This document shows positions 1 through 11,883 of a stretch of DNA of 64,000 nt, piece after piece. The translations under genes and the position numbers were made by a program. Source of the stretch: Scleropages formosus (Eukaryota > Chordata > Actinopteri > Osteoglossiformes > Osteoglossidae); assembly GCF_900964775.1 (NCBI RefSeq), contig NC_041815.1, positions 13,357,443-13,421,442 on the forward strand, given 5' to 3'. The notes beneath the pieces are model-generated. The model saw nothing but the letters and a program-made list of their open reading frames with translations. It was not told the origin of the DNA and did not search any database. The number at the start of each line of letters is the position of its first letter. The first letter of the stretch is position 1.

Positions 1-52
1 ATAATAATAATAATAATAAGAAGAAGAAGAAGAAGAAGAAGAAAAAGAAGGC
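1..52. repeat. (ATA)n/(AGA)n microsatellite
   Basis: Trinucleotide repeat that switches from ATA to AGA units. It begins at the window edge, so its full length is unknown. Confidence 0.9.
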
Positions 53-514
53 ATACAAAGAGATAATATTAAATGTTATTACAATATTTATAAAAGAGAG
101 AGAAAACAAAAAAAATAAGCCAAATACAATAGCAAACGAGACACTGTTAACAGCAACGTGTTCCGACTTTAAAGAATGATGTCTTTGTCCTACCTCGGTC
201 CCACGCGCCCACATGCCGATGAACCGCTGTAGAAGCACAATTTTTTGATGCCTGTCTGAGATTGGTTCGTAACTGCGGGTTGTACGTAAGTTGGATGTTT
301 GTAACCTGGGGACTGCCTGTATACTGTGCAGGTGGTATTTAGGAGTACATATACATAGTCCATCCATCCATCCATCATCAGAAACTGTTCCTCCAGGAAA
401 GCAAGAGGCAGAAAAGACCCTGGAGGAGATAACAATCCATCGCTTGGCAATAATTCACTCATTTACTCACACAGACACACAAAGGGCAATTCAGAGTTAT
501 CAGTACACCTAAAA

Positions 515-665
515 AATGTCTTTGGGTTGTGTGTGGAAGCTGAGGCACCTTGAGGAAACCCACTCAAAAAGAAAGAGAATATGTAAACTTTGCACACACT
601 CAGCAGAATTTTAATTCACATGGAAACCCACAATCCAGGAGCTGTGAGGCATACATGCAACTCAC
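515..665 (-). repeat. Degenerate V-domain SINE fragment
   Basis: Reverse-strand remnant of the SINE family best seen at 44940-45312. It keeps the order 'gaggaaaccca', 'atgtaaactttgcacac' and a tRNA-like 'aggagctgtgaggca' block, all strongly mutated. It is old and 5'/3' limits are approximate. Confidence 0.5.
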
Positions 666-904
666 TGACCTCAAAGTCACTGCACATTTGAACAACAAAA
701 TATTTTTTTTAAAACAAACCAAGTCCAAATGTTTCACAAGGGCACAACAGATGTGGACTTCAAAGAATTTAAACAAGGTCACAAATCTAGATCTCTTACC
801 ATTATGATAGATGATGTAATATTCATTAAGTGAAATATATCTTACACTATCACTGTGGATGTGGTGCCCGCATGTATCCTGTTTTATAGTTTAGAAATCG
901 CAAT

Positions 905-1402
905 AAAAAGGCTAAAGCACGGAGGTTCTCGGATCTGGCTCAGTTGTGGTGGAATGACCTTCCCCTCCCACTCAGAACTGCTGAAACTCTGTCTGCATTC
1001 AAGAAGGGTCTGAAAACTCACCTTTTCTGGACCCATTTCGCCAAAGACCTCTCCAGCTCATGTACGGTGTAAATGTTCATGCAACGTAACTTAATGAGCA
1101 TCACCAGATGAAAGCCTTTTATCAGCCACTACTCCAGCATTGTATTTGCTTGCTTGTGTAACTTAATATTATTTTAAAAAATGGTAGGAAGGTATCAGGA
1201 TTTGTCTATCCTGTGTTTTATGCACCTACTTGAGCGATGAACCTCGGTGCAGCAAGCGGTAGGTAACACACTAGGTTTACTTGAGTCTCATGTCTGCAGC
1301 TATGTCTTTTTCTCTTAATGTAATGCATAAATTGTACTTTTGCTGAGATGTACGTTGCTTTGGACAAAAGCGCCTGCTAAATGAATAAATGTAAATGTAA
1401 AC
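905..1402 (+). mobile_element. L2-clade LINE, 5'-truncated 3' end
   Basis: The fragment starts in the terminal part of the L2 coding region (the sequence around 'cggaggttctcggatctgg' matches 5400-5420 in a second copy) and runs through the 3' UTR to the L2-type tail 'ctttggacaaaagc' followed by 'aaatgaataaatgtaaatg'. No usable ORF remains. The second, longer copy is at 4920-6132. Confidence 0.75.
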
Positions 1403-1692
1403 CAGGGAACACACAGAAATTGAATCACATGAGATAGAAGCCAGAAATAAATATTAACTTTGCATCAAGCCAATGAAAAAACATTTTTTTCATTAATTAT
1501 TTTGTGTATTGCTTGGAGAAGGATCATTGATCATTAGTGTAACTGGAAAATTCCTTCAAATCCCAAATCCCTTAATCTGGACGCCTTTAAATCCTGTTTC
1601 CTTAGAACAGACTTTAAAAGCCAAGCGTGTTTCATTTTAGACATACAGGAAGAAGTCATGGGCTGTAACAGGTATTGCTTGATGATATTGCT

Positions 1693-1701
1693 GACAATTT
1701 A

Positions 1702-1774
<73 letters not shown>

Positions 1775-1800
1775 TAGTAGTAGTATTGTTATTATATTGT
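1693..1800. repeat. Compound (ATT)n(AGT)n microsatellite
   Basis: Long trinucleotide tract switching from ATT to AGT units with one GGT interruption. It lies about 360 bp upstream of the first OR coding exon. ORFs across it (poly-Leu, poly-Val, poly-Thr) are translation artefacts. Confidence 0.95.
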
Positions 1801-2165
1801 ATGTCTCTTTTAAACAAGATGGAATATTTTGGATATTCGTTATTAATCCCCAACGTAATAATTTCACTTTTACTTAAATATGTTGAAAATAAATACATCA
1901 ATTTAAAACTGTTTTCATATTTGTAGAATAATTGAACTGGTATGGAAACGTGAATCTCAGGCAGTAAGTTTTAAAGCTGCAAAAGTACAGAATTAAAACA
2001 AAATGATTGATTGAATTATGCAATCATGCTTTGCTATGATAATTATGAAAGATTGTTAACAATACTGGAAATTAATTATTTTAGCAAATAATGTAATGAT
2101 TAAGAAATATTAAATGAAAGATTTGAGTTTGCATGCTTTTGTACTTTTTCCAGGTTATTTCAACA

Positions 2166-3107
2166 ATGGCAACAGATAATGTCTACAACACCTCTGTGTT
2201 CACCCTTTCTGGGATAAGTGCAACTTGGCAAAGTAGATACATTTTCTTCGGCATCACCTTCTTGTGTTATCTTCTGATTGTCTCTGTTAACTTAACATTA
2301 GTTCTCACTATTTCCTTAAGAAAAAACCTTCATGAACCCATGTACATCTTTCTGGGAAATCTTTGTGTAAATGGATTATACGGATCTGCAGGTTTCTACC
2401 CTAAATTTCTGTCTGATTTACTTACTGAGCTTCAAGTCATATCATACACAGGATGCATTATTCAAGTGTTAATAATTTACTCCTCTGTCCTATGTGACTT
2501 TTCAACTTTAACAGTGATGGCTTATGACAGATTTGTGGCAATATGCAGGCCTTTGGAGTATCATGCTATAATGACAAGTAGAACTATTGTTACATTAATT
2601 CTGTTTTCATGGATCACACCAGTTTTTTGCATGTCTCTTTTGGTTGTTTTAAGTTCTGGATTGATTCTGTGCGGATCTCATATTGAAAAACTATATTGTG
2701 AAAATTGGGCTATTGTTAGACTTTCTTGTTTTCCTACTACACTTTGTAATGTTTTTGGCTATATTGTGATACTAACATATTTGGGTCATGTGTTTTTCAT
2801 ATTGTTTTCCTATATGAAACTCATCAAAACCAGCATCACATCCACTGAAGACTGGAACAAATTTATGCAGACCTGCACACCACATTTACTTTCGTTAATT
2901 AATGTCACGGTTGCTTTGCTGTTTGACACAATGTACAGTCGATACGGGTCAAGAGATTTTCCTCAGAGTCTCCGCCATTTCTTGGCATTAGAGTTCTTGG
3001 TGGTGCCCCCACTTCTCAATCCCCTTATTTATGGTCTAAAACTCAGAAAGGTCCGAAATGAAGTCTTCAGATGTATAAAGAATAAAACTGTCAAATTTGA
3101 AAATTGA
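2166..3107 (+). CDS. Odorant receptor 1 (group C)
   Basis: Seven-transmembrane class A GPCR of 313 residues, expected in olfactory cilia. The ATG at 2166 is preferred over the in-frame codon at 2133 because a strong splice acceptor (pyrimidine tract then CAG, ending at 2153) precedes it. That makes this the coding exon of a gene with an upstream untranslated exon. Visible features: N-glycosylation site near residue 8, LHEPMY at 55-60, TM3/loop motif MAYDRF at 118-123, loop-2 cysteines at about 169, 178 and 188, KFMQTC at 232-237, NPLIYG at 285-290. The usual DRY is DRF. It differs clearly from the other ten ORs; its nearest relative is the broken copy at 7978-8300. Assignment to fish type-I, probably delta-group, ORs is from family knowledge. 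Confidence 0.93.
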   Translation: MATDNVYNTSVFTLSGISATWQSRYIFFGITFLCYLLIVSVNLTLVLTISLRKNLHEPMYIFLGNLCVNGLYGSAGFYPKFLSDLLTELQVISYTGCIIQVLIIYSSVLCDFSTLTVMAYDRFVAICRPLEYHAIMTSRTIVTLILFSWITPVFCMSLLVVLSSGLILCGSHIEKLYCENWAIVRLSCFPTTLCNVFGYIVILTYLGHVFFILFSYMKLIKTSITSTEDWNKFMQTCTPHLLSLINVTVALLFDTMYSRYGSRDFPQSLRHFLALEFLVVPPLLNPLIYGLKLRKVRNEVFRCIKNKTVKFEN

Positions 3108-4919
3108 GTGGCGTTGTACTACAAATGATGAAACATTTTTTTTTTCACCTTTCTTGACTTGGTCTAACCACACTGCTTCACTTCTTATGCTCTTCTTACC
3201 CCATTAAATACATTTTAATAATATCATAAATGAATAAGAAAAAAGGAGAATTTAGTCTTACACACCCTTCATCATAAAAAATACTGTGCCTTTAAATGTG
3301 AGATTTGTGATTTGACAATGTCTTCCAAGAGCTCTGAGACAAAAAAAAATAAATAATTCATATCATGCTTTGCTCAGAACAGACAAGAAACATCAAAATG
3401 ACATCCGCTGTTGTATTTTTATTGTTTGAGTTGGTGTTGTGTGGAAAGGTGTTGTTTGTATTTGGTTGTCAACTTGTAACTGCTGATGAATGATTGGCAT
3501 TGAGTTTAATTGTATAATTTGAAATGCGATTTATAGAACTGCCACTAGATGTCCATACGTTAATTACGTTCCTTGGTCTTTTTGCGTAAATGAAAAAAGA
3601 AGTAGTGAAGAAGAGTTTGGCTCAGAGTGTACTGCCTCAGAGTGTACAAGTGGAGCGACGGATATTTGTTGGTATTTTAATTAAATGTAACGTTTTATTA
3701 GAAACCCAGGAGTCAGTCTCGTCATTTGCGAACTTGGGAAGCTGCAACGTGGTTCGTGACAACAACATCCGCCTCTTACCCAACCAAGTGATTTTATCTG
3801 AAGGATAGTGTTAAGGATTCGTTGAATATTCGCTGTTTATTTCTCTGGTACTTATTTAATTGTCTTTTCAGTTTTTCTTCAGTACCTTTATATCATTTTT
3901 ATTTGATTAATAAAAATGTTGATAGAAATTCTTTTTCCACAACAGTAATTTTTCTCTTTGCTACTTTCATAGTCAGAGGTCCATAGTAATGACTTACATT
4001 TACCTGTTGCTTGTGCATAAGTAGGTTTCTGGAAAAATTTCTTTTCTTCAGAAGTTTTGAACATTGATAATTTTTACTTGGGTACATTTCCAAAGAAAAA
4101 AGTGTACATATCCCCCATTATAATTACTTTTGACATTCTGTAAAACTAAGCCATTTTTAATGCAAAATATTAGTGAACCAGCTGGCATTCTCTGTGAATT
4201 TTATTGGCTCTTTTCAGTTGTCAGTCAATAACTTGTGAATGATTAACATTATCACACTTAATCAGACTTTCATTGCATATAATGAATATGTTCATCAATA
4301 TTCAATGATGTATTAATTAATTTGCTAATAAAATGTGATTCTTAAACAAAAGTGAGGTGGTGAGTCTGGCTAGTTTTTATACTTTGGTCCTTCCGCTCTT
4401 TAAGGAAACACCACTGCATTCCAATGAGACCAGAACTCTGATGTGTGACCTATCCAACCAAAAGGCTTACTGGTTACTCATCCACCCTAACCCTAAATGA
4501 TATGTTGCCTATATGACAGGAGCTAATTAAAAAAAAAACACACAGCAGAGAGATAGAGTAACACTCAGCAAGCTTTATTTCACGACAGCAAGTACTCTGT
4601 CTGCACACTCACCAGAGCCTACAGAGACATTCGACTTGGAACAGCTTCTTTTGTGCTTATATACTTTGTAAACCAAGTACCTACTTAGTGAAAAAAGTTC
4701 ATAGCCAAATTACTGAACTTGTTTGCCAGAGTATCCTGCCGATGCCATCCTTAAAAAGGCCATCTATGCTGTGAGAAAGAGAAAAACACCTTTCTCACCT
4801 TCACTTCCTCTATTATACTTTTTATCCTAGAGCAAAGGGAAACATCTGCGGTACAGGACATTCTTAGTTTTATACATTCCATCGATTCCTGTTGAGACAG
4901 GTTATTCCTTAAACTAATC
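3108..4919. other. Gene-free interval downstream of OR1
   Basis: AT-rich, no supported gene. The stretch 3530-3810 is somewhat less AT-rich and has a 72-codon ORF without recognisable features; it could be an old repeat but I cannot place it. No OR remnant was seen. Confidence 0.5.
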
Positions 4920-6132
4920 ATTTTGCCTAGCTCCTTTGCTAAGAGTCTGGGAGTAACAATTGATGCGAGTCTGTCATTCTCTCAACATATCGAAGCCACA
5001 ACCCGGTCCTGCAGATACATCCTGCGTAATATTTGTAGGATCCGTCCCTACCTCACTACTGACTCCGCCCAACTACTAGTCCAGGCCATGGTGACTTCCT
5101 GTCTGGACTACTGCAACTCTCTTCTGTGTGGCTAATGCCATCAAACCTCTGCAGCTGAAACAGAATGCTGCTGCACGAGTTGTGTTTGATTTACCAAAGC
5201 ACTCCCATGTATCTCCTCTACTCACCTCTCTGCACTGGCTTCCTATAGCTGCCCGTATCAAATTCAAAACCCTGGCTACTGTGTACAAATGCATCAATAT
5301 AACTGCTCCCAGCTATTTACAAGACTTAATCAACTGCTACATCAGGCTCCTTCGCTTGTCTACTTCTGTTTGCTTGGTGGTCCGGCACACGAAAGGTAAA
5401 GCTCGGAGGTTCTCGGTTCTGGGTTCATTGTGATGAAATGACCCTCCCCTGTCACTCAGAACTGTGGAAATTCTGTTGTTTTCAAGAAAGGTCTGAAAAC
5501 CCACCTTTTCCAGATCTACTTCGCCCAAGATCTCTTCAGATCATCTATGGTGTACCTGTTCACGCATTGTAACTCCAGAAGCATCCCCAGATACAACCTT
5601 TATTCAGTCATTACTCTGGTATTAGGGGGTGCGGTGGCGCAGTGGGTTGGATTGCAGTCTTGCTCTCCGGTGGGTCTGGGGTTCAAGTCCCGCTTAGGGT
5701 GCCTTACGACGGACTGGCGTCCCGTCCTGGGTGTGTCCCCTCCCCCTCCGGCCTTACGCCCTGTGTTACCGGGTAGGCTCCGGTTCCCTGTGACCCCGTA
5801 TGGGACAAGCGGTTCTGAAAATGTGTGTGTGTGTACTCTGGTATTGTACTGCTCATTTGTGTATCTTATAATATTTAATTAAAAAAAATAAATTTAAAAA
5901 AAAAATTGGTGTGGATATCGGGATTTGTCTATCTTGTGTCTTATGTCTTATGCACCTACTTGAACGATGAACCTCGGTGCAGCAAGTGGTAGGAAACAAA
6001 CTAGGTTTGCTTGAGACTTTCATGTTTGCAGCTATGTCTCTTTCTCTCAATGTAATGCATAAATTGTACTTTTGCTGAGATGTACGTCACTTTGGACAAA
6101 AGCATCTGCTAAATGAATAAATGTAAATGTAA
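4920..6132 (+). mobile_element. L2-clade LINE fragment, split by a SINE
   Basis: The C-terminal reverse-transcriptase region of L2/Maui-type LINEs is legible: 'LVQAMVTSCLDYCNSLL' at about 5080-5130, then 'IKPLQLKQNAAARVVFDLPK' and 'SLHWLPIAARIKFKTL' after a small deletion and frame change near 5133. The 3' UTR and L2 tail 'ctttggacaaaagc' end at 6132. A tRNA-derived SINE at 5624-5833 interrupts the 3' part. The 5' portion of the LINE is missing. Confidence 0.85.
5624..5833 (+). mobile_element. tRNA-derived SINE (family 1), inserted in L2
   Basis: Family 1 structure: tRNA-like head 'ggtgcggtggcgcagtgg' with a B-box 'ggttcaagtcc', a body ending 'gggacaagcggttctgaaa', and a (TG)n tail. A 12-bp target duplication TACTCTGGTATT flanks it at 5612-5623 and 5834-5845. 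The insertion is younger than the L2 fragment it splits. Confidence 0.95.
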
Positions 6133-6915
6133 TCAAAACATTTTTACTCTCACACCTAGACACTGCCAAAGGATGTAACTGTTAGTATGCATGAAGTCCA
6201 CCTCTAACCTAAAAACATGTTACAGTAGTCTATTGCTCTTCTCCTGCTTTGTAGCTAGGTTGCCAACGTTCACAAGTTCTCATGACAACTTGTTTTGGAA
6301 GGCTGAAGCAGTCTGCCATTCAACCCACTTATACCTGCAAAGAGCCATCTGATCTGACAATCCAAAGGCTGACTGGAAAGGCAGCATGGTCCTCTGCTAA
6401 AAAGGGTCAAAGGGTATATCTTTTCACACTCAAGTATATCCCATATCTTTCAAGTCCCAAGTGCTTAAGCCCTTTGAAATTAAAAAAAAAATAATAAAAT
6501 CCTGGTCACCTATCATCTGCAGTTGCCTACCCTTTGCCATAGTTGTCCTACATTTCAACTTTCTGTACAGAACTCTTCAAATATCCCCCTCCCTCCCATC
6601 GAGACTAATAGTTGGCCTGCATATCCTGCATATCCTGCATGTCCTGCATATCTCTCTTGGACTCCAGGCACTGTGGTCATTGACTGCTTTGTCTTGTCAA
6701 GTAAAAGGGGTATGGTCTCGAGGAGCAATCTTTGGGGATGGCAATAAAATAATGTAACTTGCTACACTGAGGCATGTAAAAATCACCCTACTTACATCTA
6801 GTATATGATTTCTTAGGAGGTTAGCCTCCAATGGTTTAAATCATTTATTAAGATGAGCCTATTGTTTGCAAGGACAGTTGTCCCATTTTGAATACAGAAA
6901 TATTCAACACTACAA
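6133..6915. other. Gene-free interval with a short 9-bp tandem repeat
   Basis: No supported gene. About four copies of a TGCATATCC-like 9-mer lie at 6616-6652. ORFs of 70-98 codons here show no family features. Confidence 0.5.
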
Positions 6916-6917
6916 AT

Positions 6918-7138
6918 CAGCAAACACACACACAGACATTGGCTGAAGCCACTTGTCCCAAGCGGGGTCACCGCAAGCCGGAGCCTAACCCGGCAACACA
7001 GGGCATAAGGCTGGAGGGGGAGGGTACACACACCCAGAATGGGACACCAGTCCATCACAAGGCACCCCAAGCAGGACTTGAACCCCAGACCCACCAGAGA
7101 GATAGATCTGGCCAAACTCACGACACCATCATGCCCCT
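6918..7138 (-). mobile_element. tRNA-derived SINE (family 1), diverged
   Basis: Reverse-strand copy: (CA)n tail at the left, 'cacttgtcccaagcggggtc', and a head end near 'atcatgcccct'. More substitutions than the copies at 19598 or 63321; clean target duplications were not found. Confidence 0.85.
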
Positions 7139-7298
7139 ACATTCTGTGTAACTAATTTCCTACAACTTTTTAACTATCACAATCATTTCTGAGAGACTGA
7201 AAAAAATTTAGTTGCAGGAGTAAAATAAATCCTTATCTTCTTTTACATACGATAGTGAAAAAAATACATAAAAATAACAAAGAACTGACTGTTATAGA

Positions 7299-7512
7299 AG
7301 GGGTGTGGTGGCATAGTGGGTTGGACCTGGTCCTGCTCTCCAGTGGGTCTGGGGTTCGAGTCCTGCTTGGGGTACCTTGCGACAGACTGGCATCCCGCCC
7401 TGGGTGTGTCCCCTCCCCTTCCAGCCTTACGCCCTGTGTTGCCGGGTTCGGCTCCGGCTCCGGCTCCCCGCCACCCCGTATGGGACAAGTGGTTCAGACA
7501 GTGTGTGTATGT
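7299..7512 (+). mobile_element. tRNA-derived SINE (family 1)
   Basis: Forward copy with head 'gggtgtggtggcatagtgg', B-box 'ggttcgagtcc' and tail 'gggacaagtggttcagacag' plus TG repeats. It faces the copy at 6918-7138 only 160 bp away, so the pair forms an imperfect inverted repeat. Confidence 0.9.
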
Positions 7513-7977
7513 GACCATTACAAGCCAGAAATATAAAAAAGATAATGCCTATTTATGTTAAACATGAAAATGACCATATTGTCAAAATTAAAATATGTTG
7601 CACAGGGACTAGCATATGGAGTGATAGGACAAAACAGTGCAATGATCCGAATAGCTTACTCCATGTTCTCCAGTGGTACTTCCATTTACTGTTCTCCCTT
7701 TGTTTTCAGTTACTTTCACTGTCAGATGTTAATTTAAAAAAAAATATCAAATTCACGTGTGTCTGTATTCTAGCTGTAGGAATACACTGAATAAAGAAGA
7801 ATTCTTTTAGAAAGTTCTTGAGTCCTTATGTTTTATTTCAAAGGTTTATTTCTATAATGCACCGTAGTATGGTTAAACTATAATACTGTAACACCACCAA
7901 AGCTACTGGTAATTTGAAAATATAGAAAATACAAGAAAAAAATTGATTGAAGTTCAAAACACCATCTAATAATGTTT

Positions 7978-8300
7978 GTTTGTAGCAATACACAGGCCTT
8001 GGGAGTATTATGCAGTTATGACTAAAAGAACTGTTACCAGATCAATTACGTTTTCATGGATTGCTCCAGTTTCATCTATGACTTTCCTGGTTGTCTTTAG
8101 TTCTTGAAACTGTGTGGCTCAAAGATTGAAAAACTGCATTGTGAAAACTGGGCTATTGTTAGACTGTCATGTTCTTCAAAAACAGCATCTAATGTTTTTG
8201 CATGTATGGTGATATTTACATATGTGGGGCATGCTTTTTTCATAATTTTTACATATATGAAACTCTTCAAAAGCAGCATCAGGTCGATTTACACCACATT
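7978..8300 (+). pseudogene. OR pseudogene fragment (group C)
   Basis: Host OR remnant closest to OR1. It begins at the TM3/loop-2 boundary (AICRPLEY region read as a degraded 'IHRPWEYYAVM'), continues through TM4, breaks frame near 8106, then reads 'KLCGSKIEKLHCENWAIVRL' and 'FIIFTYMKLFKSSIRS' up to intracellular loop 3. Everything before TM3 and after loop 3 is absent, so it cannot encode a receptor. Confidence 0.88.
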
Positions 8301-8389
8301 CTGCTTCCAATTCCTGGATAAAGTGTGTCTAGAAGTTTCTCTTTGGGGTCAGTTCAGTTCTGCTCATAATTGCAGTCCTGTCTAAAGGG

Positions 8390-9595
8390 ATGTCATTATG
8401 TTTTTTCTCTGAAGTCCTCTAACATTACCTCATGCCACCCAGCCAGCCAAGTCCACAAAGGACTTCATTTTGTTTGTTCTGGTCTTCTAGTCTCAGGGGT
8501 GAATGGGTTCAGTTTGGTTTCCAGAGGATGGAGGGACTAATGTGGACTAATGACCTATCTGTGTAATAGAGAGATAAACATGTTTATCAACTTAGTTGCA
8601 CACTTGCTTTAACCCTTGGGAATGCAAACCTGTCACAGATATCTACTGCAGAGATTAAAATTTTAACACTTTGCAGGTATAAATCGTTGATATTATAAAT
8701 GATTATTGGAGAGCATACGTGCTGAGATAAGTCAGCCTTACATCGGTCCAAGACTATATTTTATCCCTGGCTTGGGGCACATCATTTCATTGTAATATTG
8801 TAATATTGTTAATCATGTCCCAGCCCTGAGAGAAAAAACATAAACATTTAAGGAACATCTTGAGAGAGTTGGATTGTGATGCAAGAACCCTCAATGACAA
8901 ATATGTTTTGGCTACTGAAGAACTATTCTTTGGGGACAGCTGTGGCTACTACAAGCTCCCTGGTATCCAAAGTGTCTCCATGGACATGTATCAGAGCCCA
9001 TTAAAGTCAGTAATGAAAGTCATAAACACGGTTTTCATGTTGAAAATAAATTCCCACTGGCTGCAATTATGACCAACCGCTGATTTGTTTGATGTTTTAT
9101 CATAAATCTAAGCACTGAGAGACATCAATACTGAATCTCTGAAACCAACACTTATTTGGGACAAAGTAGTTAACTTGAAACTTCAAGTTTTTATTACTTG
9201 ACTCTTACATCACTGTTACTGAAGTTGGCCCACAGCTTACAAACTGCTGATCAGCAAACTTTTTGCTGATACAAAGTTTTATTGTATACTAAGTATTCAG
9301 GCTGGCATACCAATTCATATTGCCTGCCAAAGTGTCACCACATTTGCCAACAGACAGTAATTGCAAACAGTAAGTTATTCAAAAGAGTGGAAAGGGTAAA
9401 AAGGAAATAGAAGGTGAACAAGCTGTCAATGGTCCTATGCTTTGTCTGTCTGTTTTGATTCCTCCCCGTGAAATGTTGCAGCTCAATCATCCTCACACTC
9501 TGCCTTCTGGATTGTTTGTTAAAGCATTAGTTCTCTGTGCTTCAAAGTGAAAAAAACATGGATCTTATATTGTTTATTTTTTTATATCAGTTGTG
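8390..9595. other. Gene-free interval
   Basis: No supported gene, repeat family or OR remnant recognised. A 70-codon ORF at 8860-9072 has no family features. Confidence 0.5.
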
Positions 9596-10512
9596 TTGTC
9601 ACCGATTCTGTTCATTATCTTCATGGACAGAATTTCTAGGCGCAGCCAGGGAACGGAGGGTGTCTGTTTTGGTGGCCGCAGGATCTCGTCTCTGCTTTTT
9701 GCGGACGATGTGGTCCTGTTGGCTTCATCGAATCAAGACTTACAGCGTGCACTGGAGAGGTTTGAAGCCGCGTGCGAAGCGGCGGGGATGAGAATCAGCA
9801 CCTCCAAATCCGAGACCATGGTTCTCAGTCGGAAAAAGGTGGATTGTCCCCTCCGAGTTAGGGGGGAGTTGCTCCCTCAAGTGGAGGAGTTTAAGTATCT
9901 CGGGGTCTTGCTCACGAGTGAGGGAAAAATGGAGCGGCAGGTTGACAGACGGAACGGTGCGGTGTCCGCAGTAATGCGGTCATTGTACCGGTCTGTTGTG
10001 GTGAAGAAGGAGCTGAGTCGTAAAGCGAAGCTCTCAATTTACCGGTCAATCTACGTTCCTACCCTCACCTATGGTCATGAACTCTGGATCATGACCGAAA
10101 GAATGAGATCGTGGATACAAGCGGCAGAAATGAGTTTCCTCCGCAGAGTGGCTGGGCGCACCCTTAGGGATAGGGTGAGGAGCTCAGTCACCCGGGAGGA
10201 GCTCGGAGTAGAGCCACTGCTCCTCCGCATCAAGAGGAGCCAGTTGAGGTGGCTCGGGCATCTGTTCCAGATGCCTCCTGGATGCCTCCCTGGTGAGGTG
10301 TTCCGGGCATGTCCCACTGGGAGGAGGCCTCAGGGCAGACCCAGGACACGTTGGAGAGACTACGTCTCCCAGCTGGCCTGGGAACGCCTTGGGGTTCCCC
10401 CAGAGGAGCTGGAGGAGGTGTGCGGGGAGAGGGAAGTCTGAGGGGCTCTGCTCGGACTACTGCCCCCGCGACCCGGTCCCGGATAAGCGGAGGAAGATGG
10501 ATGGATGGATGG
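9596..10512 (+). mobile_element. 5'-truncated Rex3 (RTE-clade) LINE
   Basis: Collinear and nearly identical to the 3' part of the long Rex3 at 52795-56155. It begins inside the reverse transcriptase at the '[13 protein letters not shown]' motif, contains the catalytic 'FADDVVLLA', and stays open to a stop at 10439-10441 through the C-terminal 'RGRPRTRW'-type domain (here QGRPRTRW). It ends in (ATGG)n, the tail type of Rex3. The 8-mer TTGTGTTG at 9591-9598 recurs at 10515-10522 and may be a short target duplication. It is dead by 5' truncation, a normal outcome of target-primed reverse transcription. Confidence 0.93.
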
Positions 10513-11165
10513 AATTGTGTTGGGTAGTGTTGAATTTTGTGTGATTTTTGGGGTAAATGAAGGGATTGCAGAGTGGTAGGTAAGCACCACCACCCTGGTT
10601 TAGCTCTGGGCCAGGGTTATTTCCTGGGTTTTCTTCATTTGTTTATTTACGTAGTGTTTTAAATACTTTTGCCAGGGTACTCAGAGCAGCAAAGGGTGTC
10701 CATGAACCATCCTTCCTCACTGGGGGTATTGTCTTTGCCTTTGATCTTCACTTTCTGTTCAGCAGGAGTGTCCATGTGACAGAAAACCTTGTCCACCCTA
10801 CAAACTTGTCCAGGTTTTTGACATTTACACTTACATTTCTTTCTATAAGTTGTTACATGCATCATTTAATTATTGCTCTCCTTTCTGATATTTGTGTGAA
10901 CAACAATTACAACATCACCATTACTGTTGTTGTTGTTATCGTTGCCATTTGACAAATCCATTTTTGGCCATAGTTAACATGACCAAAACATCGACTGTCA
11001 TTGATGTTTCATACACAGTTGATGGTTCACTTAAATTTTGGTTACACTTCCAAGCTAGTAATACTAAGAAGCACACTAATCCGAAAAATTCCCAAAAATG
11101 AACATATATTAAAATGAACACAACTAGATGTGAAATATTTTTACAAAATTAAAATTATGTAAATG
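10513..11165. other. Gene-free interval
   Basis: No gene supported. ORFs of 60-70 codons on both strands lack recognisable features. Confidence 0.5.
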
Positions 11166-11169
11166 TGCC

Positions 11170-11345
11170 AAGGGGGCACAGCAGGCTTGGCCTGTGCCTG
11201 CTCTTTGGCAGGTCTGGGGTTCAAGTTCCATTTGGGGTGCCTTGCAGTGGACTGGCATCCCATCCTGACTGTCCCCTCCCCCTCTAGGCTTATGCCATGT
11301 GAGCCTCCGGTTCACAGCGACCCCCGCTTGGGATAAGCGGTTTCT
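11170..11345 (+). mobile_element. tRNA-derived SINE (family 1), old and degraded
   Basis: Recognisable B-box 'ggttcaagttcc', 'ggggtgccttgcagtggactg' body and 'gggataagcggtttct' end, with missing blocks and many substitutions. One of the oldest family 1 copies in the window. Confidence 0.8.
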
Positions 11346-11386
11346 GCCAGCATGTGTGCATCAATGTGCCATCAAGTGAAATTCAC

Positions 11387-11599
11387 ACACAGACACACAC
11401 ATTTTCAGAACTGCTCATCCCATACGGGGTCACGAGGAACCAGAGCCTACCCGGTAACACAGGGCATAAGGCCAGAGGGGGAGGGGACACACCCAGGACA
11501 GGACGCCAGTCCGTCGCAAGGCACCCCAAGCAGGACTTGAACCCCAGACCCACCGGAGAACAGGACTGCAGTCCAACCCACTGCGCCACCGCGCCCCCA
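11387..11599 (-). mobile_element. tRNA-derived SINE (family 1) with 14-bp TSD
   Basis: Full reverse copy. The target duplication CAAGTGAAATTCAC occurs at 11373-11386 and 11600-11613. Low divergence from the family consensus implies a fairly recent insertion. Confidence 0.95.
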
Positions 11600-11689
11600 C
11601 AAGTGAAATTCACTTCACAGCAAACACATGCATGGTTCTCAGAACAGAACGAGAGAACAAAACATTTACTAGTGCCTTCTTCCTTATAA

Positions 11690-11815
11690 GTCTGTGGTGT
11701 GAAAACTTGGGGAGAACATGCAAACTCTGCACACTCTAAGCCAAGATTGAAACTCATGGTCACTAAGAAACTCAGGAGCTGTGAAGAATCTGCTATAATT
11801 GCTGTGGTACCTTGT
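11690..11815 (-). repeat. Degenerate V-domain SINE fragment
   Basis: Contains 'ggggagaacatgcaaactctg' and the tRNA-like 'ctcaggagctgtgaag', the reverse of the V-SINE core and head. Partial and old. Confidence 0.55.
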
Positions 11816-11883
11816 CCCAAAAAAATGATAAAATAACTTCTTTGTAAATTTATATGCTTCAGTTCAAAATGTGTTTGCAGTTT

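Noticed and set aside
359-376. (CATC)n tract as the tail of a reverse-strand Rex3
   Set aside because: No Rex3 sequence adjoins it; it is better left as a short simple repeat.
1637-1926. Poly-Leu/Val and poly-Thr/Asn ORFs
   Set aside because: Products of the (ATT)n(AGT)n microsatellite.
3530-3810. Possible LTR-like fossil near 3530-3810
   Set aside because: A compositional change is visible, but no terminal repeats, target duplications or coding parts support it.
4486-4500. 'ccctaaccctaa' as interstitial telomere repeat
   Set aside because: Only two units; too short to be meaningful.
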